The notes: generated by a model from the sequence alone, not told the origin. A stretch of 64,000 nt of DNA from Syntrophaceae bacterium (GCA_013177795.1 JABLXY010000001.1:310001-374000), one strand, 5' to 3'; counted from the stretch's first letter, positions 18,729 through 27,210 are shown. Translations and numbers: made by a program.

Positions 18729-18831
18729 ACCGCTTGGATCCGATTGCAGGACCGGGACGGGGAATGGACAGCGTTGAGACACGGGTGACGTGTGCAGAGC
18801 CTTCCCTACGCAACCGGGAGGGCTTTTTTTT
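18729..18831 (+). ncRNA. Structured leader RNA upstream of panB (candidate pan-motif regulatory RNA)
   Basis: The transcript start is followed by a hairpin: outer stem CCG/CGG (18730-18732 with 18758-18760), an internal loop CTT opposite GGGA, GG/CC, a single bulged A (18738), then inner stem TCC/GGA. A second weak hairpin ACACG/CGTGT follows, then an intrinsic terminator. The first hairpin recurs on the other strand before panC with the same loops and bulge but a longer inner stem, which indicates selection on structure. Its place before panB in a probable deltaproteobacterium fits the known pan RNA motif. The identification with that Rfam family is from memory. Confidence 0.72.
18799..18831 (+). 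terminator. Intrinsic terminator within the panB leader (attenuator)
   Basis: Stem GCCTTCCC/GGGAGGGC (18799-18806 with 18816-18823) is followed by eight T. It lies between the promoter and the first gene, about 78 bases before the DUF2520 start, so it can only act as a premature terminator for this operon. Confidence 0.85.
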
Positions 18832-18908
18832 CGCGGCGCGATGCCGCCGAGGGTCACCGCCGGCAGCAGGACGTCAGGGACCGGCTATCGCGGATTGTGG
18901 AGATGATG

Positions 18909-19805
18909 ATGAGCGAACGGCCGAATCGAGAGCGCATCGCCATTCTCGGGGCCGGCAAGGTCGGCACGGCCCTGGGGCATCTGCTGGGAAAGGCGGGCCA
19001 TGACGTCGTGGCCGTTGCGGGTCGCAGCCTGGAGGCGGCGAGGCGTGCCGTCGCGTACACGGGAGGGACGGCGACGACGGATTTCACCGCAGCCGCACAG
19101 GGGGCCGACTGCATCCTCGTCACGACCAGCGACGACGCCATCGAGGGTGTGTGCAGGGCCGTCTCCGCGGCAGGGGGCTTCCGTATGGGCTCGAAGGTGG
19201 TGCACACCAGCGGTGTGGGCGGTCTCGACCTTCTCCGCTCGGCCCGCAGGCGGGGAGCCCGCACGGCCTGCATCCACCCGCTGCAGACGTTCGCCGACGT
19301 GCAGAGCGCCATTTCCAAGATCCCCGGCAGCACGTTCGGCGTCACGGCCGACGAGGAGATCCTGACCTGGGCCGACCGGCTCGTCGAGGACCTCGGGGGG
19401 CGGCCCTTCCACGTATCGCCCGAGGACAAGCCCCTTTACCACGCGGCGGCCTGCATGGCCTCGAACTACCTCGTCACGCTGATGTATCTGGTCGAGGAAA
19501 TCTACGGGCGCATGGGGCTTTCCCGCGAGGAGGCGCATCGGGCCTTCTGGCCGCTTGTCCGGGGCACCGTCGCCAACATCGAGAGCAAGGGGACCATCCC
19601 GTCGTTGACCGGACCGATCGCACGGGGTGACGGTGGAACCGTCCGGAAACACCTCCGGGGATTCCGTAAACGCTTCCCGGAGCTCACGAGGCTCTATCGC
19701 GAGATGGGTCTCTTTGCGGCGGAGATCACCGCACGGAGGGGCGCGGTGGGGGAGGACAAACTGGCGGACATACGAGCCATGCTGAAGGGAGGCCGAAAGG
19801 GATGA
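18909..19805 (+). CDS. DUF2520 NAD(P)-binding Rossmann protein, candidate ketopantoate reductase
   Basis: This protein of about 298 aa has an N-terminal Rossmann fold ([17 protein letters not shown], residues about 10-26). The C-terminal helical domain resembles 6-phosphogluconate dehydrogenase and ketopantoate reductase enzymes, with a motif [10 protein letters not shown] near residue 178. Three consecutive ATGs occur (18903, 18906, 18909). GGAG at 18899-18902 best suits the last. Its stop overlaps the panB start by four bases (ATGA), so translation is coupled. That pairing, and the lack of a classical panE in the window, suggest it may reduce ketopantoate to pantoate. That role is inference. 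Confidence 0.88.
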   Translation: MSERPNRERIAILGAGKVGTALGHLLGKAGHDVVAVAGRSLEAARRAVAYTGGTATTDFTAAAQGADCILVTTSDDAIEGVCRAVSAAGGFRMGSKVVHTSGVGGLDLLRSARRRGARTACIHPLQTFADVQSAISKIPGSTFGVTADEEILTWADRLVEDLGGRPFHVSPEDKPLYHAAACMASNYLVTLMYLVEEIYGRMGLSREEAHRAFWPLVRGTVANIESKGTIPSLTGPIARGDGGTVRKHLRGFRKRFPELTRLYREMGLFAAEITARRGAVGEDKLADIRAMLKGGRKG

Positions 19806-20617
19806 GCACACAGGTCAAGATCACGCGGGTTACCACGTCGACGATCCGGGACATGAAGAAAAAAGGCGAGAGGCTCACCATGCTGACCGCCTACGATTAC
19901 CCGACGGCGGCGGCCGTGGACGAGGCCGGGATCGACATCATCCTCGTGGGGGATTCGCTGGGGATGGTCGTTCTCGGCTACGACAGCACCCTCCCCGTGA
20001 CGATGGAGGACATGCTGCACCACACCAAGGCCGTTACCCGGGCGGCCAAGCGGGCCATGGTGATCGGGGATATGCCGTTCATGTCCTACCAGGTGTCGGT
20101 CGAAGAGGCCGTACGCAATGCCGGACGCTTCATGCAGGAGGCTGGGGCCCACGGGGTCAAACTCGAAGGGGGCCGCGAAGTGGCCGAGGTGACGCGCCGG
20201 ATCGCCCAGGCGGGCATCCCCGTCATGGCGCACATCGGCCTCACGCCGCAGTCCGTGCACCAGCTCGGCGGATACAAGGTGCAGGGCAAGGATCACCCCT
20301 CGGCCACGAGGCTGCTCGAGGATGCCAAGATCCTCGAGGAGGCGGGGGCCTTTTCCATCGTCCTGGAGTGCGTGCCCGCCGCGCTGGCGGAGAAGATCAC
20401 GGCATCGCTTTCCATCTCCACGATCGGCATCGGCGGGGGCGTGCACTGCGACGGCCAGGTCCTGGTGGTGCACGACATGCTGGGGCTCTTCGAGCGTTTC
20501 ACCCCGAAGTTTGTCAAGAAGTACGCAAACCTGAGTGCGCAGATCAAGGAGGCGGCCGCGCAGTACATCGACGAGGTGAAGAAGGGGACGTTCCCCGGCC
20601 CGGAGCACTCCTTCTAA
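19802..20617 (+). CDS. panB: 3-methyl-2-oxobutanoate hydroxymethyltransferase
   Basis: This 271-aa TIM-barrel enzyme transfers a hydroxymethyl group from methylene-tetrahydrofolate to 2-oxoisovalerate, giving ketopantoate. It shows the family stretches [34 protein letters not shown] and HIGLTPQ. The C-terminal [21 protein letters not shown] motif is also present. Length is normal. It overlaps the DUF2520 gene by four bases. A 123-bp palindromic repeat begins three bases after its stop, and an IS element separates it from what was probably its terminator. Confidence 0.98.
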   Translation: MSTQVKITRVTTSTIRDMKKKGERLTMLTAYDYPTAAAVDEAGIDIILVGDSLGMVVLGYDSTLPVTMEDMLHHTKAVTRAAKRAMVIGDMPFMSYQVSVEEAVRNAGRFMQEAGAHGVKLEGGREVAEVTRRIAQAGIPVMAHIGLTPQSVHQLGGYKVQGKDHPSATRLLEDAKILEEAGAFSIVLECVPAALAEKITASLSISTIGIGGGVHCDGQVLVVHDMLGLFERFTPKFVKKYANLSAQIKEAAAQYIDEVKKGTFPGPEHSF

Positions 20618-20620
20618 GTG

Positions 20621-20743
20621 AGGCTGGTGAAAACCGGCCATATGCGTTGTTGCCCTTGTTCCTCGTCGCTCAACGTACCGTTGATGTACGCCTCGCTCCT
20701 CGGATCTGCGGGCGCCTAGAATCTGGCCTCTTTTGACCAGCCT
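20621..20743 (+). repeat. 123-bp imperfect palindromic interspersed repeat
   Basis: The element has 13-base terminal inverted repeats, AGGCTGGTGAAAA at the left and the complement of AGGCTGGTCAAAA at the right, with one mismatch. It also has inner complementary stretches such as CCGGCC/GGCC and internal CGTACC/GTACGC. It starts three bases after the panB stop. I recall very similar elements with the same AGGCTGGT ends between genes of Geobacter-type genomes. It may be a REP-like or MITE-like element, and as RNA it would fold into a long hairpin that could protect or end the panB message. Confidence 0.65.
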
Positions 20744-20802
20744 GCAGGATGTCCCCTCTGCATTGCGCATGTATGGAAACAAAGTGGAGTGCCCCCCTGC
20801 GG

Positions 20803-21617
20803 TTAGACAACTGCGGTTAGGGTAACCGGACAGGACTTGGCGTTGTTGAACATTTCTTCAAACTCCACAGGCGGCCGATATCCCAGTGAGGAGTGCAGCC
20901 GCTTGCGATTTAAACGTCCTCGATGAAGGAGGGAAGACGATTCTGGACATCGGCCATCGTCCGGTACTCCCAGAGGTAGACCTCCTCGGCCTTCAGGGTC
21001 TTGATGAAGCTCTCGGCGGCCGCATTGTCGTAGGGGTTGCCCTTGCGGGCCATGCTGATTCGGAAGCCGTTGGCAAGCAACTCCTCCACGTAGTCTCGGG
21101 AGGCATACTGGACCCCGCGATCCGAGTGATGGATGATTCCTGCCGGGGGTCTGCGACGCGCCAGGGCCATCCGGAGGGCCTCCAGGCACAGGGTTGTGTC
21201 GATATTGCGCGAGAGCGCATAGCCCACGACCCTGCGGGCAAAGAGATCCAGGATGACCGCCAGATAGACAAAGCCGCTCAGGATGGCAATGTAGGTGATG
21301 TCGGCCACCCAGAGCTGGTTGGGGCCCGTGACCAGCAGGTTCTGCGCGAGGTTGGGATAGACCCGATGGGGATGCTCGCTGTTGGTGGTGCGGACCCAGC
21401 GGCGCCTGGGCTTGCGCGTCAATTCCTGTTCGCGCATGACGCGAAGCACCTTCTTGTGGTTGTCCCGGAACCCTCGACGATGCAGCTCCTTGGTCACCCG
21501 GCGATACCCGTAGCCGGGGAACTCCTCGATCACGGTCTCGATGCGGGCGATGAGCGCTTTCTCCCCGTCGGGTTGGCTCTTTGACTGATGGTAGTACGTG
21601 CTGCGGGGCAGGTTCAT
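20803..21617 (-). pseudogene. IS3-family transposase OrfB with 1-base deletion near its C-terminus
   Basis: The reading frame runs from MNLPRSTYYHQ through an rve integrase core with the DDE residues intact (VADITY, HHSDRGVQY, AAAESF). It then meets an early stop after RLPSFIEDV at 20910. The expected C-terminus, NRKRLHSSLGYRPP and on, continues in another frame down to 20803. A TAC codon appears to have become TAA by loss of one base, giving a 235-aa product that lacks about 35 residues. It may be a genuine mutation or a sequence error. It would normally be made as an OrfAB fusion. Confidence 0.88.
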
Positions 21618-21966
21618 CAGCTCGCACCCCCTTTCGATGCTTTCGACGAGGGCACGATGCTCAGCGATGAACCGCCGCTTCTCTTCGGCGGTGCGAGGCT
21701 TCGCTGCACGGCTTTTTTTAAAAACTCGTTCTCCAGGGTGAGCCGGCCCACCAGCTGCTCGAGCTGACGGACGCGCTCCTCCAGGGCCGCTTCGTGACTG
21801 GGAGGGTTATCAAAGCGCCCCTTGGTGTACTGATCCTTCCAGTGATACAGCAGCCCCGACGAGATCTCGTGACGGCGCATCAGCTGCGCCGCCGTGCTGA
21901 CCCCGCTCAGGTACTCTTCGATCACCGACGCTTGAACTCGTTGCTGAAGGTTCTGCGTGGCTTCAT
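21617..21966 (-). pseudogene. IS3-family OrfA (helix-turn-helix) with 1-base deletion
   Basis: The natural ATG at 21966 opens MKPRRTFSNEFKRR and then reads TGA. The rest (VIEEYLSGVSTAAQLMRRHEI, then a leucine-zipper region with LEQLVGRLTLENEFLKK) is in the next frame. A GGGTG-to-GGTG single-base loss explains the shift. The downstream part is intact to 21617 and contains the AAAAAAAG slippery run used for OrfAB fusion in this family. Confidence 0.85.
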
Positions 21967-22052
21967 GGCAAGATCCTTTCTCCCCCTCGTGGGGATCGGG
22001 GGTCCTGCCCGGTACTCTAACACATTTTGTCCAACTCAAGGGGTGCAGTCCA

Positions 22053-22098
22053 AAGCCCCCTCTCTCTGCTGTGTTGGAAGAGAAAGGGGGCTTTATTT
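22053..22098 (+). terminator. Intrinsic terminator at the IS right flank
   Basis: Stem AAGCCCCCT/AGGGGGCTT (22053-22061 with 22085-22093) is extended by CTCTCT/AGAGA-like pairing and followed by TTATTT. Before the IS arrived this hairpin probably served panB from the left and the NifX-like gene from the right. The IS target duplication forms its left foot. Confidence 0.75.
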
Positions 22099-22110
22099 CG
22101 CGACTGAAAA

Positions 22111-22443
22111 TCAGATCTTCTCCTCAAGGCTGCCAGCCCGGAAGGCCTCGATGGCCGACTGCACCGTCCCCGAGGCGCCCAGGAAGATCCGGACTCCCGC
22201 GCTCTTGAGGGCCGCCGTCGCCTTTCGGCCGATGTGTCCCGTCACGACGCAGTCCACACGCTCGCCGGCTACGAGGTTCCCGGTAGCCGTCCCGCGCGTG
22301 ATTCAATGCATGCCGGCCGTGTTCTCCCTGGCTTCGTGGGTGCCCGTGTCCATGTCGTAGATCAGGTAGTACCGGCAGCGGCCGAAGCGGGGGTCCACGA
22401 GGTCCCGCAATTCGGGCCCCGTCGAGGAAACGGCGATCTTCAT
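22111..22443 (-). pseudogene. NifX/MTH1175-like (dinitrogenase iron-molybdenum cofactor family) protein, interrupted
   Basis: From a good start (AAGGAG upstream) the frame reads MKIAVSSTGPELRDLVDPRFGRC, typical of the small NifB/NifX-like family. It hits an in-frame TGA after 46 codons. The same frame then continues with VAGERVDCVVTGHIG and a normal C-terminus ending EAFRAGSLEEKI. The segment around the stop lacks the glycine-rich GAGT motif. It can be restored by adding three single bases, so several small deletions are likely. The intact family is about 110-120 aa. A selenocysteine reading is unlikely. Confidence 0.72.
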
Positions 22444-22547
22444 GGGTTTGCACTCCTTTCTATGATCCGGCGCGGATTCACGCAGCCGTGTTTGTCTTAC
22501 GGGGTACGGGTCTGTGCCGCCCGTTGCGATCCCCACGCGGGCTGTGG

Positions 22548-23834
22548 TCAGAGAGGCCCCTTCCCTTCCCCGCCCCGGCCGCTTTCGGGCAGGTCGTCGA
22601 TCCTCTCGTTGATCGCGCGGAGGCGCCCCGACATTTCCCTGAGAAAGTGGACCACGATGCGGGGGTTCTCCCTCAGGATCGCCTCGAGATTGGATTCCGA
22701 GATGACGACAAGCCGGGTGTCCGGTGCCGCTGCCACGGCGGATGCCGTCCTCGGTGCCTGTATCAGCATGGCCATCTCCCCGAAATAGTCGCCGGCGGTC
22801 ATCTCCCTGAGGAGCTGCCCCTTCTTGAGGATCCGCACCGCCCCGGACAGGATGTAGAACATGTCACGGCCCCGGGAGTCTTCCTCGAAGACCACCTCCC
22901 CGGGTTCAAAGGACCGGATGAAGCGGGAAGGCACAGGCGGGAATGCCGCCTCGCCGGTCTTCCGTTCTTCCAGAAGCCTTGCCAGCAGCAGTGCCTCCCG
23001 GCGCCGGGTGTTGGCCAGGAGTTCCGCGCCGAACAGGATCACGGCAAAGGTGTAGTAGATCCAGACGACCAGGACGAAAACGGCCTTGAGAGACCCGAAC
23101 GCGAGTCCGTAATCCGGGTTGACCTGCAGGAAAAGGGCAAACAGCGGGCGGACGATCGACCAGAGCACCGCCGCGGCCAGCGCGCCCAAAAGCAGGTTCC
23201 ACCACTCGAGCGCCACGGGGCAGAAAACCAGGAAAAAAACGGAGAGAAACAGGGTGCCTGTCAGCAGGGGCATCACCCCCTCCGGCAGCGCCCGCAGCGT
23301 GCCGGCAGGGGCGATGGCTTCCGCCGAAGCCGCGGCGTAGAGGATCTGTCCGGCCACGAGCACCAGGAACATCATCAAGAGCGACAGCACGGCGACAAAG
23401 TCGAGGAGCTTGTCCCGGATGAACCCGCCGCTGCGCTCCGCCTTGAAGACGTTGAGGAAGCCGGCCCGGATCGCGCGTGCCAGGGGGACAACGGGCCAGA
23501 GCAGCAGGATGAGGCCGATGAAACCCAGTGCCTTTCTCTCCGCAAGGGTGAAGACCTCGCGGAGAATGACCTCGTAGTGCTGGGGAACGATCTCAATGAT
23601 GATCGCCTCGACGGCCGCGCTGACCTGGCGGGACGAGACGAAGACCTGGCTCAGCAAAAACAGGACCGCCACGCTCAGGGGGATCAGGGCGAAAACGCCG
23701 TAAAAGGCCAGCGTGGCCGCCGTGTGGATGTCGCGGTTCCGCACGAAGGACAGCACGGTGTACCGCAGGACGACCGCGGGGATGAGCCACCGGTCCCGGT
23801 ATCTCGTCATGCGGCATGTGAACCGAGGCATCAC
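22548..23834 (-). CDS. YihY/RNase BN-like membrane protein fused to a cyclic-nucleotide-binding domain
   Basis: This 428-aa protein has a six-helix YihY (UPF0761) membrane domain at about residues 15-285. It includes the family stretch AATLAFYGVFALIPLSVA and a late GSLKAVFVLVVWIYYTFAVILFG-type segment. A Crp-type cyclic-nucleotide-binding domain follows at about 300-410 (FEPGEVVFEEDSRGRDMFYILSG, then GDYFGEMAMLIQAPRTASA). The phosphate-binding cassette GEMAML...RTA looks intact. Family function is unknown; the old RNase BN name is wrong for YihY. The start is GTG (23834) or ATG (23831), with GGAG upstream. It stands alone, divergent from the kinase gene. Confidence 0.85.
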   Translation of the reverse strand: MMPRFTCRMTRYRDRWLIPAVVLRYTVLSFVRNRDIHTAATLAFYGVFALIPLSVAVLFLLSQVFVSSRQVSAAVEAIIIEIVPQHYEVILREVFTLAERKALGFIGLILLLWPVVPLARAIRAGFLNVFKAERSGGFIRDKLLDFVAVLSLLMMFLVLVAGQILYAAASAEAIAPAGTLRALPEGVMPLLTGTLFLSVFFLVFCPVALEWWNLLLGALAAAVLWSIVRPLFALFLQVNPDYGLAFGSLKAVFVLVVWIYYTFAVILFGAELLANTRRREALLLARLLEERKTGEAAFPPVPSRFIRSFEPGEVVFEEDSRGRDMFYILSGAVRILKKGQLLREMTAGDYFGEMAMLIQAPRTASAVAAAPDTRLVVISESNLEAILRENPRIVVHFLREMSGRLRAINERIDDLPESGRGGEGKGPL

Positions 23835-24047
23835 GGCATCGTCTCCGGGGGGAACGTCGTGCGGAACGGCGATTGATTATAGGAATCCGCCGGCGAAAAA
23901 GCAACGGCCGAATCCCCGGAGTCCGCGTGCCGCAGCCGGTGCCGTTGACAGGCGCAGGGCTTTGATGTTAAGGGTGAAACCGGCGGCGAACCCCGGCCCT
24001 GCCTCCATGGCCGGCGCACCGGGCGCCGGGACGACGGACACGGACCT

Positions 24048-25532
24048 ATGCTCAAAACCTTTTTTCTCGATCTCTCCCTCAACAAGAAGCTCATCCTGAT
24101 GATGCTCTTGATGACCGCGGTTCTGCTGGTCACCCTGATCACCATCTACTGGCAGGCCGAGAAGAGCCTCATGGCCCAGATAGAGAGCCAGACGGCCGAG
24201 CTGGCCCAGGCGGTCCAGGTCGGTGTCGAGGAGGTGACCGGCGGCGCGTCGAGCGAGACCCGCCTCGAGAAGTACCTCTCGTCGCTGAAGACCAAGGGGA
24301 TCAAGGAAATCTCCATCATCAGCAACGCCGACGAAATCATCGCAAGCACAAACCCCAACAAGGTCGGCACGCCGGTGAGCCAGAAGAAGAAGGAGCTGAT
24401 CATCAAGGCCGAGCTCGGGGAACCGGCCGTCGACCAGGAGGGCAAGGCCTACAACGTCATCATCCCCGTCATTGCCGGCCAGGCGCATTACGGGTACATC
24501 CACCTGCAGATCAACGTCGAGAACCTGCAGGAAACGCTGCGCCGGAACACGACGAAGCGCATCCTGGCGGCCCTTGCCGTGTTCGCCGTCGGGATCCTGC
24601 TCTCCACGTTCCTCTCCGTCTGGTACACCGAACCCATTCACAACGTCGTCGCGGCGGCCCGCAAGGTGGCGGCAGGGGATCTCAACCAAAGCCTTCCCGT
24701 GGACCGCAAGGACGAGATCGGGGACCTGACCCAGAGCTTCAACTTCATGGTCCAACGACTCCGCGAGCACAAGAGGGTCGAAGAGAGGCTCCGGGAAGCG
24801 GAGCACCTGTCGGCCATCGGACAGCTCTCCCGGGGGATCGCGCACGAGATCCGAAACCCGCTGAACTTCATCAGCCTATCCATCGATCACATCAAGTCCA
24901 AGTATCGGCCTGCCGACGGCGCGGCCGCCGAGGGATTCGAGAAACTGGTGGACAGCATGAAGGAGGAAATCCACCGCCTCGACCGCCTCGTCCGGGACTT
25001 CCTCGACTACGGCAAGCCGCTCAAGCTCGATCTGCAGACATGCCCCATGGGGGAGCTGCTGGCCGATGTCGTCGAAATCGTCAAGGCAAAGGCGGAATCG
25101 GACCGGATCCAGATCGTCGAGAAATACTACGCCCTGCCGCAGCTCAAGCTCGACACCGAGCTCATGAAGAGCTGCCTGTTCAACGTGGTGACGAACGCGT
25201 TTCAGGCCATGCCGGACGGCGGTACCCTCACGCTCGCAACGGAGGAACGTGACGGCCGCTTCCTGATCCGGATCGCCGACACGGGAACCGGCGTGCCGAA
25301 GGCGGACCTCGACCGCATCTTCGAGCCCTTCTTCACGACCAAGAGCCAGGGCCTCGGCCTGGGGCTGGCCATGACGAAACGGGTCATCGAAGAGCACGGG
25401 GGGAAGATCGAATTCACGAGCGTCGAGGGACGGGGCAGCGAGGTGACGATCAGCCTGCCCCTGGCCCTAGCCGGTGAAGAGCCGCGCAGCGACGCAGTCC
25501 CGGGAGAGGAACAGACATGGCGGTCATCGTGA
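24048..25532 (+). CDS. Membrane sensor histidine kinase
   Basis: This 494-aa two-component kinase has TM1 at about 14-34, a periplasmic sensor of about 135 residues, TM2 at 171-192 and HAMP at 193-245. The HisKA H-box is GIAHEIRNPLNF with His266, and the HATPase domain has DTGTGVPKADLDRIFEPFFTTK and a GLGLGLAM G2 box. Its last 16 bases overlap the response regulator start, so the two are a unit. The partner is NtrC-type, so the layout resembles ZraS, AtoS and NtrB-like kinases with periplasmic sensing. The ligand cannot be read from the sequence. Confidence 0.93.
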   Translation: MLKTFFLDLSLNKKLILMMLLMTAVLLVTLITIYWQAEKSLMAQIESQTAELAQAVQVGVEEVTGGASSETRLEKYLSSLKTKGIKEISIISNADEIIASTNPNKVGTPVSQKKKELIIKAELGEPAVDQEGKAYNVIIPVIAGQAHYGYIHLQINVENLQETLRRNTTKRILAALAVFAVGILLSTFLSVWYTEPIHNVVAAARKVAAGDLNQSLPVDRKDEIGDLTQSFNFMVQRLREHKRVEERLREAEHLSAIGQLSRGIAHEIRNPLNFISLSIDHIKSKYRPADGAAAEGFEKLVDSMKEEIHRLDRLVRDFLDYGKPLKLDLQTCPMGELLADVVEIVKAKAESDRIQIVEKYYALPQLKLDTELMKSCLFNVVTNAFQAMPDGGTLTLATEERDGRFLIRIADTGTGVPKADLDRIFEPFFTTKSQGLGLGLAMTKRVIEEHGGKIEFTSVEGRGSEVTISLPLALAGEEPRSDAVPGEEQTWRSS

Positions 25533-27079
25533 TTGCGGATGACGAACCCCTCCAGCGCGAGATCCTCACGACCATTCTCGCCGACGAGGGATACGAGACC
25601 TATTCGGCCGCATCGGGGGAGGAGGCCCTGAAACTGGCAAGGGCCTACGAGCCGGACATCGTGCTCACCGATCTCAAGATGGGGAAGATGGACGGGATCG
25701 AACTGCTCGAGAAGCTCAAGGGCCTCAAGCAGCCCCCGACGGTGATTCTCATGACCGCCTTCGGGACCGTCGATTCGGCCGTCGAGGCGATGAAGAAAGG
25801 CGCCTTCGATTATCTCACGAAGCCCCTCGACAAGGAGGTCGTGATCCTGGCGATCCGCCGCGCCCTTGAGCGCAAGGAGCTGCTCAAGCACAATCTCGAA
25901 CTGCGCAAGGCCCTCAACGACATGTTCAGCATTCAGGGGATCATCGGGCACTCGAAGGCCATCAAGGACATCATTCACATCGTCCGCAAAGTGGCCGACA
26001 GCCCCGCCACGGTGCTGATCCTCGGAGAGAGCGGTACGGGGAAGGAGCTGATCGCCAAGGCCATCCACTACAACAGCGGTCGCCGGGAGAAGGCCTTCAT
26101 GGCCATCAACTGCGCGGCGATCCCCGAGACCCTTCTCGAGAGCGAGCTGTTCGGCTACGAGCCCGGCGCGTTCACGGGCGCCACGCAGCGCAAGAAGGGC
26201 CTCTTCGAGGCGGCCAGCGGCGGCACGATCTTCCTCGATGAAGTCGGGGACCTCCCCATGATGACCCAGTCCAAGATCCTCCGGGTCCTGCAGGAACGCG
26301 AGATCATGCGCGTCGGGGGGCGCGAGCCGATCCGGGTCGACGTGCGGATCGTCTCGGCCACCAACAAGGATCTGCACGAGGAGATGAAGAACGGGCGGTT
26401 CCGCGAGGACCTGTTCTACCGGCTCAAGGTCGTCACGATCCAGATGCCGCCGCTGCGGGACCGCAAGGAGGACATCCCCGACCTGGCGAATTTCTTCCTG
26501 CAGAAATTCAGCCACAACTTCGGCAAGAACGTCGTCAGGATCGACGAGGCGGCGATGAAGGCCATCGTCCACCACCCCTGGCCGGGCAATGTCCGGGAGC
26601 TGCAGTCCGTCCTGGAAAAGGCGGTCCTCATGTGCGAGACCGACACGATCGGCCTGGCGGATATCCGCGGGGAGCTGCGCTCGGAACCCCGGCCGGCCAT
26701 GGGCATCGAGATCCCCGATGAGGGGATCGACCTCGAGGAGCTGGAAAAGGAACTCCTCGTCAAGGCCATGGCCAAGTCCAACAACGTCATCGCAAGGGCC
26801 GCCCGGCTCCTGGACATGAACTATGACGCCTTCTGGTACAGCTGGAAGAAGCACGAGCTCGAGTCACCGGAGAAGCGAAACGCCCTGAAGTGCATCATGC
26901 CTGTGGATATTCCCGACGTGGGGATCAGTTACGAGGAACTGGAGAAAGACCTGCTGCTCAAAGCCATGGAGAAGGCCAACAACGTCGGTGCCCGTGCTGC
27001 CAAGCTGCTGAACATGAGTTACCGGGCCTTTGCCTACCGGTGGGAAAAGTACGGGTTGAGCCGTCCGAATCAGGGCTGA
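25517..27079 (+). CDS. Sigma-54 response regulator (NtrC type) with two tandem Fis-type DNA-binding domains
   Basis: This 520-aa protein has a receiver domain with phospho-Asp52 and Lys102. The AAA+ sigma-54 domain carries Walker A GESGTGKE (170-177), the sigma-54 contact loop GAFTGA (217-222), Walker B (about 237-242) and the arginine region FREDLFYRL. It then has not one but two similar Fis-type helix-turn-helix modules, at about 405-448 and 470-514. Both read (D/S)xEELEK(E/D)LLxKAMxKxNNV, then ARAA(R/K)LL(D/N)M. Usual length is about 450-460 aa, so the extra module explains the excess. It probably activates the twin sigma-54 promoters just downstream. Confidence 0.94.
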   Translation: MAVIVIADDEPLQREILTTILADEGYETYSAASGEEALKLARAYEPDIVLTDLKMGKMDGIELLEKLKGLKQPPTVILMTAFGTVDSAVEAMKKGAFDYLTKPLDKEVVILAIRRALERKELLKHNLELRKALNDMFSIQGIIGHSKAIKDIIHIVRKVADSPATVLILGESGTGKELIAKAIHYNSGRREKAFMAINCAAIPETLLESELFGYEPGAFTGATQRKKGLFEAASGGTIFLDEVGDLPMMTQSKILRVLQEREIMRVGGREPIRVDVRIVSATNKDLHEEMKNGRFREDLFYRLKVVTIQMPPLRDRKEDIPDLANFFLQKFSHNFGKNVVRIDEAAMKAIVHHPWPGNVRELQSVLEKAVLMCETDTIGLADIRGELRSEPRPAMGIEIPDEGIDLEELEKELLVKAMAKSNNVIARAARLLDMNYDAFWYSWKKHELESPEKRNALKCIMPVDIPDVGISYEELEKDLLLKAMEKANNVGARAAKLLNMSYRAFAYRWEKYGLSRPNQG

Positions 27080-27210
27080 TTCCGCACTCTCGGCATGAAA
27101 GCCCGGGAAAATTCACATCAGGCTGAAATCACGGAATATTTTAAATATTCCCGCCGCTTGAGGCGATTTTCCTATTAAAGGTTTCTTCGAAATAATGCAA
27201 TTTATTCTCT

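Larger units (their letters stand above)
20785..22052 (-). mobile_element. IS3-family insertion sequence, 1268 bp, degraded
   Basis: Both ends carry related inverted repeats starting TGGA(G/C)TGC(C/A)CCCCT and continuing to a shared CCGG(A/G)CAGG about 50 bases in. The element is flanked on both sides by a 3-bp direct repeat AAG (20782-20784 and 22053-22055), a typical IS3-family target duplication. Inside, an orfA/orfB pair is read leftwards, with an A7 run (21713-21719) as the expected -1 frameshift site. Each reading frame has one single-base lesion. It inserted at the left foot of a terminator hairpin that remains intact at 22053-22098. Confidence 0.92.

Noticed and set aside
22300-22310. 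In-frame TGA of the NifX-like gene as a selenocysteine codon
   Set aside because: The family has no Cys or Sec at this point, the sequence just after the TGA has no convincing SECIS-like hairpin, and three small base losses explain both the stop and the missing glycine motif.
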